In this document: positions 24,649 to 35,945 of the stretch, in pieces
Position numbering within the stretch: the stretch's first letter is position 1
How the letters are laid out: every line of letters begins with the position of its first letter
Source of the DNA: Mesotaenium endlicherianum
Taxonomy: Eukaryota > Streptophyta > Zygnematophyceae > Zygnematales > Mesotaeniaceae
Reading direction: 5' to 3'
Length of the DNA stretch: 64,000 nucleotides
Assembly (NCBI GenBank): GCA_009602735.1
Contig: WELA01011174.1
Coordinates: 144,242-208,241 of the forward strand
Position numbers and translations under genes: made by a program
Notes under the pieces: model-generated
What the model was told of the DNA's origin: nothing
The model's database searches: none
The model's input: only the letters and a program-made list of their open reading frames with translations

Positions 24649-24714
24649 TGTAACAATTTGAGCTATTTTAGGCGTATTTGAGACGATTTCCCAATTGCCT
24701 AAAATACGTTACAC
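24648..24714. repeat. 67-bp imperfect palindrome at the G LTR start
   Basis: GTGTAAC at the left pairs with GTTACAC at the right, and TATTTTAGGC (24664-24673) pairs with GCCTAAAATA (24696-24705). The unpaired centre is about 22 bp. Confidence 0.75.
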
Positions 24715-25575
24715 TATTTTTTAATATATAATTTGATTAATGACTGCATCTTGATGAATCATTCGCCACACACGAGTGCCGACTGATCCCTGGTCGATTA
24801 GCGAAACGACCAAGATGCTATTGCAAAAAGCGTCGTGAAGTGCTTCAACTATTTCGCAATAATACGACATAGTTATTTGTAGAGTTACTTTGAATGATTA
24901 TGAGTAAGTAACCTAATCAATTATGGATCGATTAGTTTATGATTGATTGTCATTATTTCGGATAATGCACACTTGCTGATTTCAAATTAACGACGAGTCG
25001 TTAAATCGAATGAAGTCGTAAACTCTCAAACAAAACGATTATGCAAAGTTACTTTGCATCCATGCGGATTCGAATCCGCGACCCTTCGTTTGAGACGATC
25101 ACACCTAATCAATTGGCGAAGTAGTTTTACAACTAATCGGTCATGATGAAAGCATGTGCGCACGACGAACGGTCACGTCTATCGAAAAACATCGAAGACA
25201 TGACCGCGATTAGTCACATCTACTTTGAAAGAAGCTTAGATGTGACTACGAACAATTACGTCTATGCAAAGGACGCGACTACGCCTATTTGGCGCAAAAC
25301 GATTTGTTACGATTCGTCGCAATTCGTCGAAAGTCTCGAAATTGCCATATAGCATGATTTCGTGCATTCAGTCAAATGGGTCACATCCATTTGACTCTTT
25401 TTGTTGACATGACTGGTGCCCTAGGTGGTGACTCAAGGCACTCAAGTGCCTCACGTTGAATAGGTATAAGTACCTCCAAGAGTCATTGTGAGTGCAACTC
25501 TCACAAGCACTAATTCTATAGTTTTGCACGACTCCTTTCTGAACAGCTAAAAAAAGTTCCTCACAATTCTCTCGA
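24649..25575 (+). repeat. Probable 3' LTR of element G (right end approximate)
   Basis: Starts TGTAACA after the PPT. The right edge is uncertain; by about 25580 the sequence is gag of a minus-strand element (I). No second copy is in the window, so the LTR is defined only by the PPT and the TG. Contains a self-complementary GCGGATTCGAATCCGC at about 25064. Confidence 0.5.
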
Positions 25576-25578
25576 AAG

Positions 25579-27097
25579 TCAGAATCGTACCATACAAACA
25601 ATCTTCAAATATCCTGATCTCCCAAAATTCCAACTGCCTTTTGCTGTCTCAGCAGTGTTGGCGTGCTTAGCAAACCTATTGAAAGACTCGCTCTTCTTAA
25701 ATTGAAAATTAGAGCTGTTGGCCTTTGGGGGAGAGGATTCCTCCCTACTCTCAGGACCCACAAGCGTCCTGGACGCCTCCTCATACCAAACTTTACCTTC
25801 TTCGACATTGCGTGCTATTTTAGCAGCCTCGTTGATGTCCCAATCAATTTTGTGCTTTGCAGATAAGTGTGGCCTGACTTCACGATTTGTCTCTATGCCC
25901 AAGCGCAACACAAACTTATCAGCCACTATCCTAGGCTCGTAGATTCCTGCCTTCTTTGCAAGATCCACCAATCTGGACTAAGCTCCATCACTGTCTCGTT
26001 CTTCTGACGGACAAAATGCACATAATGGTGCACCTTAAGATTGCGATCCTCATAGAACTGTACTTCAAGCAACTTAAGGAAACGACGCAGGCAATGCTCA
26101 AATCTAGCTGGTCATCCCCAGCCTCCATATCTCCACGACAATTGGCCAAAGCTTGCATGGCTTGCTTCCGTCGTGCCACTGTCACCCTGTTGACCATTGA
26201 AAGGTGCAATTTTGCGCGTTGCTTATTAGCAATCTTTTCAGACAAGTCTGCACACACTTTACACAATTCTGCGACAGACCTAGCATCATCATCCTAAGTA
26301 GCAACCCTTTGCTGGCCTTCAGTGAGTTGCTTCATGGCATTTGTTGATTCCTGTGTTAATGCAGCTAAAGCTACGCTCTCAACAGGTGCAACAGGCATAG
26401 CTCTTCCTGAAGATAAAGCGGACATTCGGGCTTTAGCAGCCTCTTTCTGGATTTTCAAATCCCTAGCCTTCTTTTGCTTTCCAAATACCCATTCCTAAGT
26501 AAGGTCCCCATTCTTTCGGAATTGGCGATAGAGCAACAAGGCATATTTGTTCAAGTACTGAACTAAACTTATAAACACAACAGACTAAGTGTGAGAAGAA
26601 TCCTTCCGAATCTTCTCAAAGAAGTCGGCCCAATAGAATTCATCAAATTCTTCAAAAGTGAGAGTTTTACCACCTGTTCGTCCACTAAAACATTTTGTAG
26701 ATAACTTGAACTTGGGATTCTCATCCCTATCATCACCAGCCATCTCAAAAGGTGACCAATACTTACAGACATTTACCCATGCGTCTTGCTCTCTGCCCAT
26801 ATTAGGTGCAAAGAAACGTGCGCTATACGGATTCTCACCGTTTGCGGATATATGGTGAGACTCGTCTCCCGACGATTGCTCACTCCACGGGTTGTCAGAC
26901 CGTTCAGACGTCTCACTCCTTTGTGGACTCTGGCTAGATCCAAAACCTTCCACAGGCTCCACAAGATGATAGAGTCTTCCACTCCTCAACCGCATGTACA
27001 GTTGAATTTCTCCCGGTCCCCTTCCAGGTTGAGCACCGGCGGTCCCTACAGGCCTCAATCCCCAATTTGCTTGAGTATTCTTGTTAACCTGAACCAA
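25579..27097 (-). pseudogene. gag: Element I: gag-like pseudogene of a fourth retrotransposon family
   Basis: N-terminal piece 27097-26585 (contains YMRLRSGRLYHLVEP and a conserved-looking FDEFYWADFFEKIRK); then stops; a middle piece around 26266-25988; and a C-terminal piece 25971-25579 with ADKFVLRLGIETNREVRPHL, the pattern of the end of a retrotransposon Gag core. A frameshift at ~25980 separates the last two. The first codon of the N-terminal frame is not ATG and an in-frame TGA precedes it. Element C lies 27 bp upstream. Family assignment is by Gag-like pattern only. Confidence 0.6.
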
Positions 27098-27176
27098 TCA
27101 ATTGAAGTTCTCAAAACTAGCGTTTGTAATGAATCAATATATTGGTAGATATACTATATAATTTAAGATAATTATT

Positions 27177-28555
27177 GTCGTGCGCTAAGAGGTCGGGCGC
27201 GCATCAATGTCATAAGCTGTACGAAACCAGCCAGCAGGCGTTGTTGCAAGAGAGTCTATAATACCTGTGACTTAAAGGCTAAAAAGGGAGGCAAGCGTTG
27301 GATGTTTTATCTAAGGAGTGTGTACTCTCCAGAGTGAGCACCTCAAGACTGTAATCTGGTAGGAAAACAAATAATGAAGTCTGGCCCAAAAGATCACTGG
27401 AAGCACATCATGATCTTCAAGAGTAGTCCTATGGCAGGGGGTATAAGCTGTGACTTTGCTCACCACTTGTGAAGTTCTTCTAGTGACTGGAAGCCAGCAA
27501 GGCTTGCTCTTCACAAGAGAGAGACTAAGTGGTCCTGAAAACACAAGAGATAAAAGTGTAAGCTGTACTGATTATCTCTGTGACTTACAACTGGCATAAT
27601 GGGACTTCTAAAAAGATGTCTCTCTAGGGACATCTCTAGCACTTATACTCCTGGAAACCCGGCCGGTTAGGCGCAACTTCAATGCATGTAGTCTTTATCT
27701 AAGATCTACCTTTACACCCACACACATGTACCTATTGTGCTTGTGCTCCAATAGGCTAGTTACTACTCAATCCAATCAAAAGCGAGATGCTAGAATATGC
27801 TAAATGCTTGTGATAGGTCGAGCTCACTTTAGCACATGCCAAGCTTGTAAGATAAGGTTGCACACTTATGTTCGTGCAATCGGACGGTTGCCCGCTAAGC
27901 CGTGGTACTCTTGCAGGCTGTGACGGTTCCTGTCGGCTAAGCACATGTTGGTCGGCTGCGCTTGGGACAACCGACGGGCTGCAGCTGTCGGTCGGTGGCC
28001 CTGGGTGCCTTTGGTGGCCTCGCCACTTGGGTGTCGGGCACTTAAGAGTGCCTGGGCCCAAGTGACGGGTACGTAAGTGTACTCGGGCCAAGTCGTGAAG
28101 CCCGCCCTCTTCCGGTGGCTCCACGTGGCCTTGGTGGCTCCCGTCGCTTGGCGCCGAGCACAATTAAGTGCTCGGGCTGGCTGTCGTGTAAGCCTGGGCC
28201 AAGCGCAGAAGTCCGCCACCTTCCGGTGGCTCCACGTGGCCCCTCGACTCTTGTTGCCTTTGCTTCGGGCTGTCGCTTGGGTCCCTGCGACCTGTAGTGG
28301 CTACGAATACAAAGTCAAGTGCCACCGTCCAATTTTGGACGGGGTATCTAGCCTGTACCTCTGGTGCGTCTAGTAGGTCTGGCGCACGTGACAAGTGTTG
28401 ACTTGTCACGTGGCATCTATCCCCTAGGCATGCGAGCATAGCAACTTAATAAACTAAATCACACAAATGCAAAGAGGCAAATGCCCATTCGAGGTTGATC
28501 ACTCACACGCTTGAAGCTCGGGTACGTGCAACGACTTCGACTCAATAAATCATGA
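27177..28555 (-). repeat. H': LTR-like unit inserted in the C 5' LTR, ~1.38 kb
   Basis: Flanked by TTATT on both sides (27172-27176 and 28556-28560), consistent with a 5-bp TSD, with ends GTCGTGC...CATGACG. It is the inverted relative of H. It has a GC-rich interior (27900-28340) absent or diverged in H, with a ~113-bp direct repeat (the CCTTCCGGTGGCTCCACGTG-type block at ~28105 and ~28215) and strong hairpins. It behaves like a solo LTR or a short non-autonomous element; no open gene. Confidence 0.65.
28037..28174. repeat. Cluster of short hairpins inside H'
   Basis: GGCACT-TAAG-AGTGCC at 28037-28052 and CGAGCAC-AATTAA-GTGCTCG at 28155-28174 are perfect stems; a weaker one around GTACGTAAGTGTAC lies at about 28070. 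Each is followed by a similar GGGC or GGGCCA context, so they look like diverged copies of one motif. Confidence 0.6.
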
Positions 28556-29219
28556 CGTTATTAATTAAGTCAGCCTGTTGAACTTTAGTCAATATTCAGT
28601 CTACTGGGCTTTATATACTTATCAGTTTAATGACTCGGCCGAGACCAGCAGGCTGAAGTCAACTTAGGTCAGCTTGTTGACACATTCTTTGACAGCCAGC
28701 TGACTTCCGTACTCGGTAGCAGCATAGTGCCTAGATATGCATCTAAGTGTGATATGCGAGATGAATGGCAGATGACATCCTTGGGATGGATGGCGATTCG
28801 CGATGATGGGAGATGGTGGTGGATTTGGTTAACCGAGGTCCTACCAACGTGGTTACCTCCCGGGTAGGCGGTGCCATCGCACTGGCCATTGAACAGTAAA
28901 CTCATTCTATGTACATATGCTAGATATTGCTCTCGAGTTCGGCATTTGGTAACGAGGCCAACTCCCTTATACTGCTTACAGGGAGATATCTGAATCCAAG
29001 GCGAGAAGCCATTGATTGGCGCTGTCTTCTAGCCTTGCTTATGTATGAGTTTACTGACCACATTATTGATGTTAGTTTACTTGCATTTGACTTTCTAGTA
29101 TATTCTACTGCTAATGTGTTGTCTTTTTGCTGCTTAATCAAAATACCTTGAAGATTACTTGCTGATATAAAGATCTTCATTAATTGTTAATCGCGTATTG
29201 GTAAGTCAATTCATTTCAA

Positions 29220-29231
29220 TGGTATCGAAGT
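29220..29231 (+). other. Primer binding site of element C
   Basis: TGGTATCGAAGT one base after the 5' LTR; tRNA-iMet type. Confidence 0.78.
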
Positions 29232-29251
29232 GATTATCACAGGAGTTGTGT

Positions 29252-30686
29252 ATGGTAACGACCAGGTCTCAATCTAGCAACTCTCGAGAAATGGAGGATG
29301 AGGACAATAATAACATTGTAGAAGGGCAGGACAAAAGTCGCGTCATTGGACCCCGTACCTACTTGGAAATGCACCATGCTAGACAGGAGTTAGAGAAGCT
29401 GCTGAGCAGGCAGCAGCTCTGGCTGCAGTAGCAGCCCAGTTAGCTGAGGATGAGCGTTTAGCCAAAGAGGTAGAGGAGGCAGTGAACAGGAGGGCCCCGG
29501 ATGAAAGGAGAGCAAATGGCAGAAAGGGCCAATCTCCGAAACCAACCTCTTGCAGTGCCTACTGTCATACCTCTCCCTTAAATTCGCAGACAATTGAGCG
29601 CAACAGGCATAGTCGGAGCGGCAGCAATCGGGAATGCCGAAGTTGCTACAAATAGAGCTAATGTTGCTGCTGCTGCGTTCGCTGGGCTACCACCTCAGAA
29701 TGTAGATCTGGGAGCCTTATTTGTTCAGATGCAATTGCAAATGGCGAGCATGTATCAGTCCCAACAGGAGGACCAAAGGATCATGATGGCATTGCTACGT
29801 GACAGAGACCAACTGGGTTCTCAAACCACTGGTGATGGTGGCAGAGGGCCTAGTAAGCCTAAGCCAAAACCTCCCTAGGACTACGATCCTGAGGAAAACA
29901 AAAAGTATTACCTGATCAAGTTTCTCGCTAATGTTGAGCAGTGGCTGGAGAACTACCCAAAATTGCAGGATTACGAGAAGATCGGGTACACTGGTGCTCT
30001 ACTGAAAGGCAGTGCAGCAGACTGGTGGCTGTATTGGAAAGGAGAACGTGAGGCTTAGCAACTCGGTGACCCTACTTGGGTAGAGTTTGTCGAGAAACTG
30101 CATGAGAAGTTTGATGTCATCAATCAGCGGGAGAAAGCTATCTATGCAATAATCTCCTTGACATTGAAGCAGACCACATGAATTGCTGAAGTTCCAGGAG
30201 AACATCATGAAACGGCCTGATTTGCCAGAGCGCTATAGGATAGCATACTTCAGGTATGGTTTGAAATCTGAAGTCTCAGGTCATTTTGCTGAAAAGAAGT
30301 ATGAGAAACTGGCTGACTTGATCCAAGACGCTGATGCCTGGGATAAGCAGCAGTTCAATCACAAGCGCCAGAGTAATGCTTTGGTATCTAAAATTGTCAA
30401 AAAGCCCCACGGTTCCTACAATGCAATTGAAGGAGACCACGCTGAGGACGATCAGGATGATGAGTATGAGTATGAGTATAATGCTATACAGTTTAGAGAT
30501 GGAGGTGGTTACTCTCGAGATGGCTATGAAAGAGGTGGTGGTAGGACTAAGCCGAGACCAGCTTCAGCAAAATTTCTTTGCTACCATTGCCAGCAGGTGG
30601 GCCACTACAGAGAGCAGTGACCTAGCAAGCACCTTCCAAAGGTTGAGAGAGAGGACCAGCCTTTAAAAGACAGCAACAGTCAGTAA
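29252..30686 (+). pseudogene. gag: Element C gag pseudogene
   Basis: ATG at 29252 (MVTTRSQSSNSREMED, close to the D Gag start). Frameshift near 29430, Gag core with a TAG at ~29877, further damage near 30180, then a long open part (30183-30620) into the zinc knuckle CYHCQQVGHYREQ, where a TGA replaces the last Cys. The heptamer T_TTA_AAA is at 30662-30668 and gag stop TAA at 30684-30686, exactly as in D. Confidence 0.88.
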
Positions 30687-33422
30687 ATTAGTCTACTGAC
30701 TGTGAGGATCCTAGAGATAGTGAGTCGTCACTAGCTGCCCTCGTAGCAGGTATTGTGGGTCCTGCTGCACTGGATTCACTATGCATGCCTGCAAACAGAT
30801 AAAGGAGACCATCGACAATATAGATCCCCAGAGAGTGCACACTGTGGATGATCTTGTTCCACCTGATGTCCAACATTTCTTTGCCAAGTCAGGAGAACAA
30901 TGCAAAAGTCGGGAATAGTCAGTCTCCCCATCCTATTGCATTGTATGATTGCAGGTAAGAAGGTGAGGGCATTTGTTGACGGAGGGGCGTCACATACTTT
31001 TATCCATAAGCACTTAGTTAAGCGGCTAAGCTACCTACTGGCACCTATAAGAAGGGAAAAATATTCCTTGGAGATGCCTCAATATCCAAGGAGGAGTTAT
31101 AACCAAGCCTATTGAGGTCCAATTTGGTTCTGGCATAGCAGTTCTAACTGAAACGCTTACATTTGAGGTACTCAACACTGGCTTTTATGATCTTGTGCTA
31201 GGAAGGTCCTGGCTTCACAGACATCAAGCTGAAGTGTGTTGGAGCAGAGGTACAGTTAAAGTGAGAGAAGCCAGTGATGGGCAGACTATCTAGGCACCCA
31301 CCAGTGCTCTTCCTCTTGTCCTGTATGGATGGCAAATGCAGGAAAAGAAGAGACTTCCAGGAGGATGCAAATTGTTGAATGCAATAGAGTTCATTGAAAG
31401 CTAGAACCGGAAGGAAGACATAATGTTATGTCTGCTGCTAAAAGAGGTACCTCTTCAACCTGAAGAAGTGGTTGAGAGAAAGGTGAGCCCTCCGGAGCAC
31501 CCTACTGCTGCAAAAATTGTTGCTCAGTACACTGATGTTTTTAATATACCTTCAGGACTGCCCCCCAAGAGGGAAGTAGATCATAAAGTTGATTTATTAT
31601 CTGGGAGTCAGCCACCTTGGCAACGCACCTATGGCTTGTCTTATGTGGAGAGCGAAGAGTTCAAAACACAGATTGCAGAGCTGGAGGAAAATGGTTATAT
31701 TTCCTCCAGTAAATCACCTTATTGAGCACTCATCCTCTTTGTTAAGAAAATATATGGTAGTATGCAAATGTGTGTGGATTACAGAGCTCTTAACAGAATT
31801 ACAGTAAAGAACAACTTAGCTTTACCCAAAATTGAGGACTTGCTTGACGCCCTATTTGGTGCTAAAGTGTTCAGTAAGATAGATCTCAAGTGTGGTTATC
31901 ATCAAACCAGAAATGCAGAGGGAGATCAACACAAGACTGCCTTCTGCACACGTTCTGGACACTATGAGTTGAATGTGATGCCATTTGGACTGACTAATGC
32001 TCGTGCAACTTTCCTGGGTGCTATGAATGACATTTTCAGGCCTTACTTGGATAAGTTTGTGCAAGTCTTCTTGGATGATATTTTAATTTTCTCTAAAAAT
32101 GAAGCTGAGCATGCTGAGCACTAAAAGACAGTCATGGACACTCTAAGAAGGAATCAGTTATATGCTAAAATGAGCAAGTGTGATTTCTTTAAGGAAAGTA
32201 TTCAGTTCTTGGGCCACGTTGTCAGTAAGGAAGGCATCAGTGTGGATCCTAAGAAAGTCCAGACCATAAGGGATTGGCCAGTACCACAGTTTGTCTCGGA
32301 AGTTAGATCCTTCCTTAGATTGGCTAACTATTACAGGAGATTCATTGAGAATTATTCTACAAAGGCCAGTGAACTGACTGACTTTACTAAGAAGAACATA
32401 GGGTATGTGTGGGGGGAAGCAAGCTGCCTTCCAGACCCTTAAAGATGCTCTCTACTCTGCCCCAGTCTTAGCTGTGTATGCCGTCAGCAAACCTGTGTAG
32501 GTGGTTACTGATGCTTCGGACTTTTCCATGGGTGCTATTTTGTTGCAGCCTGGTGACAAAACCACAAAGGATGGTAAGGTATAGCCGAAGTGGCACCCGG
32601 TGCTGTATGAGTATGAAATTCAACCCAGCTGAAATTAACTATTTCGTGCATGATAAAGAGTTGCTTGCTATCATTCATGTGCTCAAACAGTGGAGAGCAT
32701 ACTTACATGGTAAAGCTCTTAAGGTGATTACAAATCATCTAGCTCTGACTCACTTTCAGAAGAAGTCCAAGCTATCGAGGAGGGGAAAACCGCTGGAGCC
32801 AAATGCTGGAGCAGTTCCAAGTCCAGATCGACTACAAACCAGGGAAGTTGAATCCTGCTGATGCACTCTCTAGAAGACCTGACTTGCAAGAAAGGAACTT
32901 TAGTCAACATGCTATAGACAAAGTTCTTTGTGCACTCACTTCACTAAAGGTGAAAAAGTCCTTCCTGGAACAACTTAGAAAAGCCTACCTTTATGACCCA
33001 ATATTTGAGCCCAGCCCCCACCGATGGGGTGTGTTGCGCTACTGCACTCGGGTATAGACTAAAGCGAGGGGTCTGGTAACCTGAAACCACTTCAGGTAGA
33101 TTGAAGCTGGTTATTCCTAATAACTTAAAAATATGGTCACTCTTACTGAGTCAAGCACATGATCGTCTACTGGTGGACATCTGGGGCAAGCCAAAACCGT
33201 TGGTTAATTGGCAAAACATTATCATTGGGATGGGTTGCCTCGGGAGGTCTTGAAATATGTTAAGTCCTGTAATCAGTATTAAAAAAATAAGTCTAGACAC
33301 ACACCACATGGGGGGCTATTACAACCACTGCCCATCCCAGCTGGACGTTGGGAAAGTATATCCATGGACTGGGTGGTTACACTACCAAGATCTGCCAATG
33401 GGCATGATTCTATATCGGTAGT
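30669..33422 (+). pseudogene. pol: Element C Pol, first part (cut by D)
   Basis: Protease [11 protein letters not shown] at ~30985, RT with [10 protein letters not shown] at ~32075, RNase H in several frames, integrase up to ...NGHDSI at ~33415, where D was inserted. Many stops and frameshifts. Continues at 42267. Confidence 0.88.
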
Positions 33423-34141
33423 TGAAATGAATCGTCTTACCAAATAGGCGATTAACAATTAATAAAGATCTTTATATCAGCAAGTAATCTTTATGGTATT
33501 GCCGTTAACTAGTTAAACGGCAAAGGACAATACACTAGCAGGGAATAATACTCGTAAGTCAAATGCGAGTAAACTAGCATCAATGATGCAAATCAGTAAA
33601 CTCATACATAAGCAAGGTTAGAAGACAGTGCGTATCAATGGCTTCTCGCCTTGGATTCAGATCCCTCTCAGTAAGCTGTACAAGAGAGTTGGCCTCGTTT
33701 CCGAATGCCGAACTCGAGAGCAACGCCTAGCGTATGTACATGGAATGAGTTTACTGTTCAACGGTCAGTGCGATGGCACCGCCTACCCGGGAGTTAACCA
33801 CGTTGGTAGGACCTCGGTTAACCAAATCCACCGCCATCTCCCATCATCCCGAATAGCCATCCATCATAGGGATGTCATCTGGCCATTCATCTAGCATATC
33901 GCACTTAGATGCATATCAAGGCAGTTCGCTGCTACCGAGTACGGAAGTCAGCTGGCTGTCAAAGAATGTGTCAGCAAGCTGACTTAAGTTGACTTCAGCC
34001 TGCTGCTTTTGGCCGAGTCATTAAACTGATAATTATGTAAAGTCCAGCAGACTGATTATTAACTAAAGTTCAGCAGGCTGAACTTAATTAACTATTATAT
34101 TTAAATGAATATTATATCCACTAATATACTGATTCATTACA
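33423..34141 (-). repeat. 3' LTR of element D (719 bp)
   Basis: TGAAATGAATC...GATTCATTACA on the plus strand. Contains one copy of the 25-26-bp unit that is present three times in the other LTR. Confidence 0.95.
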
Positions 34142-34157
34142 ATCCCTCCAACTTAAC
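34142..34157 (-). other. 3' polypurine tract of element D
   Basis: Minus strand GTTAAGTTGGAGGGAT abuts the 3' LTR. Element C has the same motif at 45641-45655 with one change. Confidence 0.8.
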
Positions 34158-34254
34158 TTGTTGTCGCCTCGACAACATTAAACTGCAAAAGCTTTAAATA
34201 AAGAAACTGACCCTGACCAGCCTCCCTTACTGACTATCTTTTCAGCCTGTCACC

Positions 34255-35931
34255 TTAAGGGGTGGTTCCTGGGGCTTCAGGATCAGGGGACGGAGATCTG
34301 GACCTAGATCTGGACAGCCCTCTAGGTCTGTCAGCTGGCCTTCTAAAGAACCCTGTTTGCTCTAAAGTTGGCCCTCGAGGAGAACGGAGGATGGTGGCCT
34401 GCTCTTCAACTATTTGGGTGTTGATTCCCACATAGACAGGCATTCCAGTAGGATGCTGAAATACATTGGCTAGAGGTACATGCCCCTGAGCGGAGGGGGA
34501 GGCTGGCATACCTCTGGCCCACCCGCGTGTCCCTCTTCTGGCACCCCTGTCCTCTGGGGATTTCTGTCTGTGTCTGCTGCCCAGTACAGTCAGATCAGCT
34601 TCTTCCCCTGCTTGGGCAGGTGGGCTGGGGGAGCGAGCGCGGGGTCCAGTTGTCGCCATAACGGGGATCACATTCCACACACCTGATCGTGGTTCTTTAG
34701 GAAGTGCCACTGCCTCTCGCTGGGTATCCTGAGTACCTGCTGCTGATGCTTCTCCTCTGCCTTGTTCTCCTTCCTCATCCTCCTCATCCTCCTCCTCGGA
34801 GAGAGTAGGGGTCTCGTCCACTAAGTCGTCCTGCTCCCTAGTAGACATGGAGTAGTCTACCGACCTCCCTTTCTTAGGGCGCGCTGGAGGTTGCTTGGCC
34901 TTCAGCCTACTGATATCTATCCGGCCTGCATTCTTTGCCCATTTGACAAAGGCATGCTTTCCCTTAGAGAAGTACTCTCTTCCCCTCCTCCTATGTTCCT
35001 TGGTCTCTGCATTCATATTGCTCAGGCATCCATTCAGCCTGGGGTCCCAAGGGGCAATGTGAGGTGGTAGGATGAGATAGCCGTCTAGGCCATAGTGGAA
35101 GTCATCCGGTTGGGCTCGGTCACACTCCTGCTTCTTATTTGTGACGGTCATCCACCTCCAGTCTGTTGGCTGCTGGTAGTACTGGGGTCCGTGCTCAGCC
35201 TTCCTCAGTTTACACGGGAACCAGTGGGGAGAGAACATCTGCTGTCCTGCTTCCCTGGCCAAGTACTCCCAGCTCCTTCTCTCAACTTCATTGTAAGCTG
35301 GCAGGAGTGTGAGGTAGAATACCGTATCCTTAAAGCTATCGGGCCGCATGCTCACCATCCGGATGAGTCTCTGATCTCCCACTATTCCCGGTATGGGGAC
35401 CGGCTTGTCCTCTGAATCATCTGCGAGATACCGGGCCTGCTCTGCTGTATAGCCCACCATCTTAGCATAATCTTCGTAAAGGACCACGCCGGTGTGTGTC
35501 TCGATGTACCTGTCCAGTGCTGTAGCTCCTTCCTTCTGTAGCAGTGTTGTCTGTTCCAGCCTGTTGATCTCCTGGGCTGCCAGCAATGCTTCCTTCAGGT
35601 TATCGAAGTTTTGGCCACCCACCACAGTATACCTGTAAGTGGCCAAGCTCTTCTGTCTGTCCGCTTCAATCTTTTTTCTTTTCTCCTCTTCTGCCGCTGC
35701 CGCTTCTTCTTGCTGTTTCTTCTGTCTCTCCTCCTCAGCCTTCCTGAGGTTTTCCGCTTCCTGATCCTTCTTCCTCTGTGCCTCTTCTGCCGCCTCTTGT
35801 TGTTTGCGGACCCTTTCTTGTTCTTTTCTGGTGAGGGACGTCGCCGCCAGCTCCTTCTTGTATTGCTCCATTGTCCTCCTGGCTTCTTCTGCCTTGCGCT
35901 TTCTGTCCTCCTTTTGTGTGGTGGGCGCCAT
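34255..35931 (-). CDS. Element D ORF3: uncharacterised retrotransposon protein with coiled coil and RS tail
   Basis: About 558 residues from ATG 35931 (frame open from 35955, another ATG at 35940), stop TAA just after 34255. In order: Lys/Glu/Gln-rich predicted coiled coil (~1-100); YRYTVVGGQNFDNL (~105); a conserved domain with PGIVGDQRLIRMVSM, DSFKD, NEVERRSWEYLARE, PTDWRWMTV (~170-280); a basic segment AKNAGRIDISRLKAKQPPAR; an acidic run EEEDEEDEEGEQ (~395); and a Pro/Arg/Ser-rich C-terminus ending in an SRSRSRS tail. It has no protease, RT or envelope features and no signal peptide or membrane span that I can see. It lies 267 bp after pol in the same direction. Two other copies (C, B2) keep the domain. 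Function unknown; nucleic-acid or chromatin binding is a guess from the RS and charged regions. Confidence 0.85.
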   Translation of the reverse strand: MAPTTQKEDRKRKAEEARRTMEQYKKELAATSLTRKEQERVRKQQEAAEEAQRKKDQEAENLRKAEEERQKKQQEEAAAAEEEKRKKIEADRQKSLATYRYTVVGGQNFDNLKEALLAAQEINRLEQTTLLQKEGATALDRYIETHTGVVLYEDYAKMVGYTAEQARYLADDSEDKPVPIPGIVGDQRLIRMVSMRPDSFKDTVFYLTLLPAYNEVERRSWEYLAREAGQQMFSPHWFPCKLRKAEHGPQYYQQPTDWRWMTVTNKKQECDRAQPDDFHYGLDGYLILPPHIAPWDPRLNGCLSNMNAETKEHRRRGREYFSKGKHAFVKWAKNAGRIDISRLKAKQPPARPKKGRSVDYSMSTREQDDLVDETPTLSEEEDEEDEEGEQGRGEASAAGTQDTQREAVALPKEPRSGVWNVIPVMATTGPRARSPSPPAQAGEEADLTVLGSRHRQKSPEDRGARRGTRGWARGMPASPSAQGHVPLANVFQHPTGMPVYVGINTQIVEEQATILRSPRGPTLEQTGFFRRPADRPRGLSRSRSRSPSPDPEAPGTTP

Positions 35932-35945
35932 CCTGCACATGTAAC
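35932..35945 (-). promoter_or_regulatory. Splice-acceptor-like site just before D ORF3
   Basis: Minus strand ...TTACATGTGCAG|GATGG places an AG one base before the ORF3 ATG. The same bases precede ORF3 in element C (about 43723-43735). This could allow a spliced subgenomic mRNA for ORF3. A donor-like GTAAGG sits directly after the gag ATG in D and B2. Splicing itself is inference. Confidence 0.4.

Larger units (their letters stand above)
27125..29218 (+). repeat. 5' LTR of element C, split by H'
   Basis: Starts TGTAATGAATC at 27125; the first ~50 bp matches the ends of the D and C 3' LTRs, then H' intervenes, and the LTR resumes at ~28556 and ends ...ATTCATTTCA at 29218. Without H' it is about the same size as other family-2 LTRs. 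Confidence 0.85.

Noticed and set aside
25055-25085. GGATTCGAATCC resembling a tRNA T-arm (possible tRNA or SINE)
   Set aside because: It is a self-complementary 16-mer; I found no D-arm, anticodon arm or acceptor stem around it.
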